This document shows, one piece after another, positions 8,469 to 20,400 of a stretch of DNA of 64,000 nucleotides. Location: positions 1 through 64,000 of the forward strand of contig CANQPS010000011.1 in the NCBI GenBank assembly GCA_947625785.1, read 5' to 3'. This DNA comes from an uncultured Clostridia bacterium (GTDB lineage: Bacteria > Bacillota > Clostridia > Oscillospirales > Acutalibacteraceae). The notes beneath the pieces were generated by a model, which did not search any database, was not told the DNA's origin, and worked only from the letters and a program-made list of their open reading frames with translations. Position numbers and translations under genes: made by a program. Positions within the stretch are counted from its first letter, which is position 1; every line of letters begins with the position of its first letter.

Positions 8469-11400
8469 TCACTTGCCTCCTTTCCCCGATCCGCTTCCGT
8501 TGCCCGCGGGCTTATTGGAGCTTGCCTTCGGGGGCTTATACGCGGGAGTACTTTTCACCGCCTTGATCGCGGTGTACTCATAGTAGCTCTGCGGCTTGTC
8601 CTGGCGATAGAGTCCGCTCGTCGCGAAGATGCGGAGCATCTGATCTTTATCGTGTCCGCACCAGAAAGCGAGCTGGTTCATGAGGCTCATGTCGCTGTTG
8701 GAGTGATTGTTCCTCAAATCCTCCCCCGCGTAGAGACGCTTGAAGGTGTCGCCGTTCTTTGCACTCATCGCACGGTTGAGAACTTCGCGGTCGTCCATAG
8801 AGGAAAGACCCGCTTCCCCTGTTCCCGTGTTCTTCCATTCCGTCTGCCTCTCGCACTTGCTTTCGAGGAGAGACCTCATCGCGGGCTGGTCGAAGTTCGT
8901 GAGCTGCGAGGACATTGCACCGTCGCCCGTCATCGTGATGAAGTGGCTGTTCTGGTAGAACTCCAAATCGCCGTCTTTCGAGAAGGCGCGGAGCTTCATG
9001 CCATCCGTTTTCCCGAAGATATGGACCCCTTTCCCGCTGACCGACCTTTCGGTATAGGTATTGCCACCGCGCGCGAGCGCATCTTTCGCCAGATCGGAAA
9101 GCTCGCCGTTTTCGTTGAAGCAGCCGTCCAAATCGATACAAGCGATCTTATCTTTGCCGTCCAGCGCATAGGCGAGCGCGACTCCGCCGTTTTCCTTTGC
9201 ATACGCGCAGGCGGTGTCGAAGTCTGCCCACGTCGAGGCATCGTTGCTCTTCGCGCCTTTCCCCGTGTGCACGTCGATGAGATACTTGTTGAGCCTGCCC
9301 GTATCGACATTCTCCTGCGTCCGCACAACGACCCAGTTGGGCTTTTGGAGCATCTCCCGGGGTGCGATTCTCCGAAGACGCGACTCCACCTGCTCGAACG
9401 CCTTCACCTTCTCCTCGCTCGGCTTGCGCAGCGTAACATAGTCCTCGTCGCCTTTGCCGCTGACTGCCTCCGCAAATTCCGCGGCACTTATGTCAACGGT
9501 TTTATCGTCGCCTTTGAGGTGCACCGTGAAATCCTCGGGGATGCGCAAACTCATCCCGTTGTCGTCTTCCCGGATGAAGCCGTTGGGGACATAGCAGACA
9601 AGTCCCGCGTATTCGCCGTTCGGCATCTTCAAGAGCGTACTTCCCTCGTATCTGTGAAGGACGGCGTTCTCGTTCAGGGGGATACTCTGCCACTTTTTCT
9701 GGTCTTCTCCCCCCTGCTGCTCGCGGTACTCGTCCATGGCGGTCGGCTTCCGCTTGTAGTCCTCGGCGGAAGTGTGTCCGCACATCTTCGCGAACTCTTC
9801 CGCGGAGATTTTCACCTCTTCTTCCCCCTTCCGCAGCGTCACCGTGAAGCCTTCGCCGAGGCTCGCCACAATTTCGCCTTTTTCCGTGCTTGTGTCCTCC
9901 CGGAGAACGGCGTTCGGCAGATAGTAGATGTACCCGTCGTACCCCGCGCCATTCGGAACGGAAAAAAGCGTTGCGTTGTCGTAGGTTTTGATGACCGCCT
10001 CACGGGGAAGGACGACCGAGGTGCGCGCCGACTGCGGCGTGAAATATCTCTCCGAGGATGACTTGTTCACAAGCGCGATAAACTCCCGTGCCGTAAGCTC
10101 TCTTTCCTCGCCCTTGCGGTTTTTGAGGCGCATCGTCTCCTCTTCGCCGATGGTGATCTCGAACGCTTCCTCTCTGTCGTCGTGCGCGTCTTTGAGAATA
10201 GTCGCGTCGTCAACGCGCCTCTTATTGACGTTGTAGGTAAAATCCCTGTACTCGGGATCGTCCTGCGGCATACGCATCCACAACGTTCTTTCCTGCTCGC
10301 TTATGAGTGCCTGCGTACTCACCTTGTATTTGAGCCATTTCTTCTGCGGCTTTTCTGCTGCCGCCGTGTTTGCCTGTTCGGGCATTTTCTCTTCCTCCTT
10401 GTTTTCTTCGATTTCCTTGATTTTTTCTCTGATTTTTTTCGTAACAGCGTCTACCAGCAAGGGGTGACTTGAAAGGTGCAGTTCGCCTCTTCGGTTCTCT
10501 TCCTCGACAATCGGGACGGTAGCCGCCCATTCCTTGTTCTCCCGAGAATACCTCAAATCCCAGTCGCTTTCCCGAATGGTTACGGCGCAGACCTGTGAGA
10601 CGCGCTCGATCCCATATTTTTCAATGAGACCGTCGAGAAAGTCGGTATTGAGGATGCTTTCCTTGAAGTTCTCGGAAATGCCTTGTTCGATGTCGCTCCT
10701 GCAATCCATGCTTGCAACCCGCGAGGCGCGATACTGTTCCAGTTCGCCGTGATCCATGGCGTACTTTGCCGTGTGCAAATACAGCGGCGTACCGCGGAAC
10801 TTGTTGATCTCTTCCGCGCGCTCCTTTTCAAAGTAAGCGGCGCGCAGTCCCGAAACGAACTCTCCGAAATTTTCCCGTTCGGAAATGTCCGACATCTTCT
10901 CCCGCAGCTCCTCGCTGATCACGATATCACCGTTCTTTACTTCGCTTCCGTATTTGTTCACGACCTCTTCCACGGTGCTCTGCGGAAGTTGGGTATTATC
11001 GACCACGACCGAGAGTCCGACACGCTCCATGATACCGCCATACATCCGCTCTACCTGTTCGCAAAAATTCTGCATGATTGCGAGGACTTTTTCCTCGTGG
11101 GTTCCGCCTCCGACCGTCAACGGCTGCTTCTTCGCCTCGATCCCCTCTTTCGCTTTCCGCATGGCTTCCTTCACGTTGAACGCATCCCCCAGCTCTTTGC
11201 TCGAAATGTCGCGGTCAACCTTTAAGAACGTGACATGGTGCTCGGCAAGCCATCCCTCGGGCAAGTTGCAGACCGGGGCAGCGATGATACAGTTCAGCGA
11301 GTGTGTTTTGATGAACGATTGGTTCTCGCGATTGAGGGCGGGCAGATAGTAATATCCCGTGTGATTTTCTTCGCCGAAATAGTACGGCTTCCCCTCTTCA

Positions 11401-14400
11401 AAATCGAGCGGCTGCGACATCAGCTCGGGGTGATGGTGCCAGTTATACATTTTGATGAACTCTTCCGCGTCCGCCTCTGTATCAAACGATGCACCCTCGT
11501 CCTTCAAATAGTCGTCGTAGAGCAGCGTCAGATTGTTCCCGCGTTCTTCATATAAGGCGCGGTAGTCCCAATCGGAGAGGATAGCCTTCCTCGCGATTAC
11601 GTCGCGCAGGGCGGTGTAAGCATCTGTTTTGAAGGCGTTCTCCGCTTGATCGCCTTGCGCCGCGCGCTCCTCTTCGTACCGTGCGTATTCTGCTTCCACA
11701 GCTTCGCGGACTGCCTGCTCATAGTTCGGCGTGAACCTTCCTTTCGCGTGGTCTATAAAAGTCGCCTCGGGATAGTTCTCCTTCAAGTACGACTCCGCAT
11801 CCTCATAGCTTTGAAAATCGTAGCGTCCCTGCTCCCACTCACCCGTCTTCTCATCGTAGCCGAGCGCAACAAGATAGTCGCCGCTGTCACCGTAGCGATC
11901 ACGGCAAACGATAGCGTGTTTCCGCTCCGTATCCCTGAAAATCGCCTCGATGCTGTACCCCTGCTTTGTCGTCTCCACAAAATCGCCTTTGAAGAGACTT
12001 CCCTCCGTAGGCTGGCTTTCTTCCCGCTCGGTGTCTGCTTCTTCTGTTTCTTCTTCGATAAGTCCTCCCTCCTTTTTCTTCGGTAACGGCTCGATGATGA
12101 TTGCCTTCTCCCCGTCTCCTACCAGCCGTGAGATATGCCTATCCAAATCGGCTTCCTTTATGGAGACAACGGGGTACTCCATTCCATCGATCTTTTCCGT
12201 GCGCAATTCAAGCCCTTCATCGCTTGCGAGCTTTTCCGCCCGCTCTCCGATGACATCGTACCCGTCGCCATTCTTGTAGAAAATATGCGCCTCGGGTGTT
12301 TCGCTTTTCTGCTTTTCGTATTGCTCAATTGCCGCGTGATTCAGCCGCCTCCTCGGTTTTCTTGACATCTGTTCGACTTGCTCCGGCAATGCGGAATAGG
12401 AGCCTTCCCCTTTGTCGTCATCTCCCTCGTCCACAACGACTTCTTCTTGCCTGTCAAGATTCAGTTCTTCGTTGAGCTGGCTCTGCTCCCTCAATAATGT
12501 AGCAAGTTCCTCCGCATGGTCAAAAGGCTTCTCTGCCTGTTCTTTGGCAATCGCGAGTTCTGATTTCATAAGGTCGAGCCTTGCCTGCAACTTCCCTTCG
12601 CGCTCCGAGAATTGTGTCATGAAATTATCGAGCCGCGTGAGGTTCCCGCTGGGGCTTTGACCAACATTGATCGTGTACTGCCCGTTCCGTTTCAGCGTGA
12701 TCGACCGCTCATCCGAAAGAAATGCCGGCGCATCTATACTGATTTTGAAACCGCAATATTCGGCAATAACCGTCTCGGGACGACCTGCGTATATTGCTTC
12801 TGTGAGTGCTTTCCCGCCCTCTTTCTTGTCCGTGTATACAACGCCGTTCACATTGATAGAGAATTTCTCCGCATCGTATTCCGCTGCCAGCTCTTCATTG
12901 TCCTTATGTACGCGCTCTATGAGTGTTTCCTGCCGCTGGATCGCCTCGGGCATGGACTTCCGTATCTTGTCTTGGAGATCAAACAGATTTTTCATGTATT
13001 GGCTTTCCAAGACACGCAGGCGGGCGACCTCCGTATCCACCTCCATTTTTCTCTTGATTTTAGGATTTGCCGCCGTGAGAGCTTTGATTTCCGCGTATGT
13101 GAGCGTCCTGTCGTCGATATCCTCTGCCTCGCGCACCGTCATGTCGCCGTTGTCGATTTGGGATATGAACCTCTGCTTGTTTTCCAAGATTTGATAGCTG
13201 TAACTATCAAACGTCCGTTCCATTACATAGGTGTAGATGTGCACCTTGGCGTTCTTATTCCCTTGGCGGATGATACGCCCTTCCCGCTGCTCCATGTCGC
13301 TCGGTCTATACGGCGTGTCAAGGTGATGCAACGCTACAAGCCGTGTCTGGACGTTTGTTCCCGCACCGCATTTCGCGGTGCTGCCCATGAGCACACGCAC
13401 CGCACCGCTCCGAACTTTATCGAAAAGTGCCTGCTTCTGCTCGTCCGTGTTCGCTTCGTGCATGAAAGCGATCTGCTCTGCGGGGATACCAAGCGAGACC
13501 AGCTTGTACTTCAACTCGTTATAGGCATCGAAGTCCTCGCCGTACTTGTAATCTTCAAACCGTTTGCTTGGCGTGGACAAATCGCAGAAGACGATCTGTG
13601 TCCCCTTGATGTCAGCCGTGTTTTCCCATATCTCGTGAATATGAGCGGCGCACACGTTAATCTTGCTTCCCTCTTCATCGGGCGCATCCGGGGAATAGCA
13701 CCGCGGATCAAGAGCCAGCTTCTTGCCGTCCGTCGTGACTTTCAGCATATTGTCTATGGACGGATCGATGCCGTTATGGATAGCCTCCGCGCGCTTCGCG
13801 ATTTCATCCACATATTGCAGAACGGTGTCGCTCGGTTTGAGGTTTATCACATGGCGTTCTGCCTCGGGGACAGGCAATTTGAGCATATCCTGCGTCTGCA
13901 CGTCCGCGAAGCTGCGATACATCGTCAGAAGCTCGGGCAAATTCGTGAACTTTGCAAAGCGCGTCCGCGCACGGTAGCCCTGCCCGCTGGGGGCAAGTTC
14001 CAAAGACGTGACCGTCTCGCCGAAGTCCGCTGCCCATGCGTCGAAATACGGCAAGCCCGCTTCACTCAATACGCTGGGCTGCATATAGCTCTGCATCGTA
14101 TACATTTCCGTCATGGAATTGCTTATCGGCGTTCCCGTGGCGAAAACGATGCCCCTGTCGCTCCCGTGCAGTTCTTGAAGATATTCGCATTTCAACTTCA
14201 AGTCACTTGCCTTTTGGCTTGCGGCGTTGGATATCCCCGCGACATTGTTCATCTTCGAGAACAGGAAAAGGTTCTTGTAGAGGTGCGCCTCGTCGATATA
14301 GAGATAGTCCACGCCCAAATTTTCAAAGAGCAAGTGACTGTCTTTTTTGTCGTCGTCCATGAGCTTTTCCAGCTTGGCTGTCCTGCTCTTCTTGATACGT

Positions 14401-17400
14401 TCGAGGTTCTTGACCGCACCGTGGGGCATCTTGTTTTCTTCCCATTGACGGCGGACGGTCTCCTCTATGTTCCTGATCTCTTCACGGAGCTTTTCGATCT
14501 GCCGCTCGCGCGAAATCGGAATTTTGGCGAAAGAGCTTTGCGCAATGATGATGCCGTCCCAGTCCCCGAGCGCAACCTTTGACGTGAATTTCTGCCGATT
14601 GTCCTTCTCCAAGTCTTCCTTGGTGGCAATCAAAATCTTCGCGTTCGGATAGAGCTTTCTCCAATCATCTGCCCATTGCTGCACGATATGGTTCGGAACG
14701 ACGACCATTGCCTTTTTGCACAGACCAAGCTGTCTCATCTTCATGATCGAGGCAATCATGGTATATGTCTTCCCCGCGCCGACGACATGGTGCAAAAGCG
14801 TACTGCCGTCGCCCGTTATAATGCGCTGCACGGCGTTCTTTTGGTGTGGATTCAACTCGATGCTCGGGTTCATCTCGGGAAATTTGAGATAACTCCCGTC
14901 ATAACTCGGAAGCCTGATACGGTTAAAGAGCCTGTTGTAAGTCTCTTCCAGCTCCTCACGCCGTTCGGGATCGGCATAAATCCATTGTTTGAACGCTTCC
15001 TTAATTTTGTTCTGCTTCTCGCGCGCTGCAATCGTCTCGTTTTGGTTCAGGACACGGCGCGTTCCCCCATACCCGTCGTCCACCGTGTCGTAGACGGAAG
15101 TCGCCCGAAGGTTCATCGCGTCCTCAAACAGCTGGCATGCAGGCGCGCGCCTTGTCCCATACACCTCCGTCTGGCTCATGTTCGTTACGGAGCGGATGAA
15201 GGACATCTGATCGAGCCGCCAGCTCGAGTCATAGGGGTTGTAGAAGAGGTGCACGTTTTCCGCATAGTGCTCGGGCAAGCCAATCAGTTCTTTATAAAAC
15301 TGCAAGTAGTACTTTTTATCGACCCAGCTCGCCCCGAGGCGGACGGATATGTCGCTCGCTCGTATTCGCTCGGGCTGCACCGCTTCCAACGCCTTGACAT
15401 TTCTCTCAAAGTCGGGGTGCGTCTCTGCGTACTCCCGCGCCTCGTGCAGCTTGGTGACGACCTGTCCGGAAAGGTATTCCTCTGCGGTCACAAACCCCGA
15501 ATATTTGTCGTTCTCTGCCACGCTCTGCGGGTCACGGAAAACGGTATCTCCCAGCTCCGAAAGCACCGTGTCATAGTCCTTCCTCGTCAACTCCTCGATG
15601 TAGGAGATATCCACCTTCCCGCGCTCGTTCTTGGAGATGCGCATTGCTTCGAGCGCGTCGTCTGTCTGCGTGGGAGCGATGTAGGGGCGAATCGTCCGCT
15701 TGAAGAAGATATCCGCCTTGGAGACCTTCTTCATTTCCTTATCGATGATCTCCGTCGCGAAGACCAGCGCGCTGTCGCCATCCTCGCGGAAGAGGCGGGC
15801 GTTCGTCATGCTGTTCAGATTTCCGTAACGCCGCACAAAACTGTCATATTGCCAGTTCAGCTTCCGCTGCTCTTTTGCAAGTACCTCGTCGGAACAGCCC
15901 TGTATCTGAATGTCGAGGATATGGTGCAACTCGTCCCGCAACTCGATCATCGCCTTGATACGGTAATAGGCATCCTTGGGCGTTTTTGGAATATCGCGCT
16001 CGACCATTTCATCGCCAAGACGCACATATACCCTGCCGTTCTCCGCTTTGAAGCACAGAGGCTTGACGTTGTAGTCCACCTCTTCCTTTTCGGCGGCGGG
16101 AGCTTCTTCTGGGACATGATAAAAGTGCTCGGGGAGCCGCTCTACGGCTTCTCGAATCGCCTCGGAAAGTTCCCTTCCGTCTGGCTTGACGGTGATGTCC
16201 TCTGCCCCGTATAAACCCACCTCTTTGGTGAGCGTTCCGAGAATCATTTCGGGGTGATTGATGAAGTAAGAATTTATCTCATAGCCTTCCTCCGTCTTCC
16301 CCGTAGAGAGCCACTCCGTATTCTTCGTATTGGCATCGATAGGCTCCTCTCTCTTACGGAAGAAGAGGATATCGGCAACGGCTTCCGTCCCTGCCGTCTG
16401 TTTGAAAGCCGTGTTCGGAAGCCTGACTGCTCCCAGAAGCTCCGCGCGGTCGGCGAGATACTTCCTGGCGGTCGGGTTGAGCTTATCCATGGTTCCCTTG
16501 CTGGTAACGACCGCCATGACACCGCCCGCCTTGAGCTTGTCTATGGACTTCGCCAGAAAATAGTCATGGATATAGAAATTGTACTTGTTGTACGCGCTGT
16601 CGAAGACGGTGTAGCCGCCAAACGGAACGTTCCCGACAACGACATCGAAGCGACCATCGGGGAAGGAAGTCTCCTCAAAGCCCTTGATTTGAATATTCGC
16701 CTGTGGATATAGCTTTGCGGCGATCCTTGCCGACATCGAATCTATTTCCACGCCGTAGAGCTTGGACCCTTCCAGCACGTCATCGGGCAAATAGCCGAAG
16801 AAGTTCCCCGTCCCCACCGCAGGCTCCAAAATGCGGTTGTTGCCCCGCACACCGAAGCGATGCAGCGCGACATAGATGCCGTCGATCACGTCCCTTGAAG
16901 TGTAATGCGCGTTGAGGGTGCTCCCGCGAGCACTATCGTATTCCTCGGGGGAAAGCAGCTCCTTCAACTCCTTGTATTCGCTGCTCCATTCCTCGTTTTG
17001 CTCGTCAAAAGCCTGCGAAATTCCACCCCATCCCACGAATTTGATGAGAGTCCGCCTCTCTTCTACCGTGGGAAATCTGTCCTCCGCATACAGTCTTTTG
17101 ACGGTTCTGATTGCCGCGACATTGTTACGGAAGCGCGTTTTTGCTCCCCCAAGCTCCTTTTGGTCGAAGCCCATCCTGTTCAGATCGGTACGGTTGGGAT
17201 CGTGTTCTCGTCGTTCCGCTTCATGCCCCGGGGACAAATCAACTACAAACTCTCGGAGCTTGACACCGTTTTTAAGAAGGTCGTCTCTGTCTACATTCTG
17301 CGTTGCGGTGTACACTTTGCCGTTCACGCTGTCCTCGTAGGAACATACGACTTCATTGGGATATATCCCCTCCAAGCCGGAGACCGTCATTGTCCTTCCG

Positions 17401-20400
17401 CGATAGACATATTTGTCGCCGATTGCGATCTCGTCTGCGCCCTTCTCTTTTTGGGAAGGTTCATTGTCGGCACCCGCGTAATTCGGACAGTAGTCGAGAT
17501 AGTAGGTCGTATCGATACACTCTTCGTCTATCGTCACCTCTGCGACCGCCTCGCGGCTTGCAAGTTCTGTCTCTATCTCATCCTTGTGCTCCCGCACAAA
17601 CTTCTCGTCCTCTTTGAACTCGTCGAAGTAGATGATCCAATTCCCTTCACTCGTGTTCTCCGTCCCTTCCTTGACGATGCCATCAACAATACTTTTGATT
17701 TTCTGCTGCGTTTCATCAAGTTCCGCGCGCTCGTGCGCCTGCCAATAGTCAGGATGCCAGCGCGCGATTGCTTTGTCCGTTTCCTCGCTCCACGAAGCGA
17801 AAAAGCCCTCCTTTTGTTCTTCTGTCAATATGTCAAATGGCTCGTAATCGTCTTTCTCGCCGTCCATGGCAATATTGATATAGGAACTCGTGAAGTATTC
17901 GCTGTCCCTGCGCAGGATGCCCTTGTCATACAGCTCCCGCAGCGGGATATTCTTTAACTCGTCCTCCTCGTAGCAATAATATCCGCTCTCGCTGATTCCT
18001 GCAGCTACCGCCTCTTCCGAGAGAATGTGTGATGCAAGTTCCTTGGCGATCATGATGCCGCCATGTCCCGCCGTGTCCACGGAGTAAATTCCGTTGGCAA
18101 TCGAGCGACAATATTGCACAGCCCCCCAAGGAGAATTGCTCGGCTCCCTATCTACACGCATGGAATAGCGTTCAAAAAACTCGCGATCCTGCTCCGAAAG
18201 CTCTTTGAAGCGGTTGAATGTGTGCTTCGGTTCGTTCTGAATGGGTTGCAGAACTCCCGCCTCGATCAGCTTCTCCCAATCTTCATCATCTTCGTCGTCG
18301 AGCGTGAAATATTCGCCCTGTGCGATGTAGGTATCTATCCTGTCCGCAAACGCTTCAAAACTGATATTCGTTCGGAACTCGGTGTTGCCTTCATCGTCGT
18401 ATCTTGTAAGGAACACTCCACGGGCATCGTACTGTGCATGATAATCGTTGCCGCGCTCGAAACTGTCTTTGTATTCTGCAAATACTGCGTTTGCAAAGTC
18501 GAACGGAAGCCGTGCCTTTTGCCTTGCTTCCATAAGGCGACGTTTTCTCCCGACCGATGCCGACATGATGACCTGTCTAATGAGGCGTTCCTGCGGCGTG
18601 TCCTGCAATTCGGGCTTTATCCCGCTATCTATGTTGGGAATTTCCTCTTCGCCATTTTCGCTGCCACCCATAAGGTCGAAAATGGACATCTGCGGGCTTT
18701 CTTTCGGCTTGCGCTCCCGTTTGGTTCTTGCCTTTTGCGGCTTTGTGTCCGCGCCGTCCGCTTCGGCTTCCTCCCGTTCCGCTTCAAGCTCGGCATAGTA
18801 TTCGGCTAACGCCTCTTCCCTATCGGTCTGCGGGACATCGTCGTCCTCATACTCGTCGTGGATAGGAAATCGCGTGTCTATATCCCCTACAAAGTCGGGC
18901 TGTTCTTCCTCGTCGTCAAACGGGTTCGGTTCATCGTCATCGAAAGTCTCCAATACGGGCTTATGTGCTGCACTCGTTGTAGCGTATTTCGCTTTCTCCT
19001 CTTCGGAGAGATACCGATCCTCATCGAGCAGGGCGGCGACCTTCTGCGCCACCTCTCCCCACTTCATCTTGATATGTATGGAGTTCTCGGGGTGCTCTTT
19101 GTCCTTATAATCAAGCGTGATCCCGCTTGAGTCGTGTTTTTGGTCGTAGGTCGTGTACGATCCGCCCCAGCCGTATTCCTTCTTCAAGAACGCAGCAAAT
19201 TCGGGCTGCGAGGGGTGCTGTCTATGATAAAATTCGTAGATGCGAAGTTTTCCGTCTTCAAATGAGCTACCGCGCTTCAAATCGTGTTCGACAAGTCGCG
19301 CCTCGGCTTTTTCGCGCTCTTCTGCGGACATGGTATGCCCGTCTTCGGTTGTCGCGTCCTTTTCCTTAAAGTATTCTTGTACCTCGTCGTGGGAAAGAAT
19401 GTACTTTGTGTCCTCGTTCTCCTCCACATAGGCAATCGGATGTTTTTCGAGGATCTTCTCCACATAGACATCTGTGACGTGATAGGGAAACCCGCACATC
19501 GGAACCCGCTCGTCCTCGCCGACAAGTCGGCTCGTCTGTGTCAGATCAAGCTCCTCTGCTACGATAACCGCCTTCTCCCCGAGCACCTCATAGAAATCGC
19601 CCACTCTTTGCAGCACGACCGCCTGGGGGTACTCATTTTGCACTTCGAGATACCGCTCATAGAAGGGAAGATATTGCTTCCTCTCGACCGCAGCTTCCTC
19701 TTCGGAAGGCTCGCTCGGGATATACGGCTCGTCTGATACCGTCTCTTCGTCGGTATCGTCTATGAGCTTCACCTCATTCACCCTGCGCAGAAAGGCATCT
19801 TCTGCCTCCTGCTGCACAAGCGCAGCGGTGATATACACTTCCTTAAAGAACTCCGCGTTTTCCTTATAAGAATAGGGCAACCCTTCCAGCGCGATCCCGT
19901 TATCCTTCGGGAAGCCCGTGCGGGCATACAGCGAATACGCGACACCTTCCGTCAGGAGCTTATCCTTCTGGTCGTCCCCCGTGAGTTTTTCTTCCGTGGA
20001 AAGATATGACTTTACGCCTTGGAGAATTTTCTCGTAATCGCTTCCCGGGGTTTCTGCGTTTTCCGAGCCATTCAACTCGTCCAACCCCAATAAGAGCCGC
20101 TTCATCGGGAAGATCGGACGCTGATACCGCGTTTCCCCATTCGTATCCGCAGCGTCAAATACAAAGTTCGCTTCCCCGTCTCTGTCGAAGTAGAGGATGC
20201 CCTTCCTTCCCTTGGTGATGCGCCGTCCCAAGGCTCCCCATTCCTCAAAGGAGAAGCACACCGAAGCACTCGGGCGCGCGATGAGGATTTGGCAAGCCTC
20301 ATACGGTTCTATATGTGGATTTTGAGCAGCAAACCGATAGAAACTGCGGAGCTGGGTTCCGTCCGCAAGCATTTCGGCGATTGCCTGATTCCGCGTCTTT

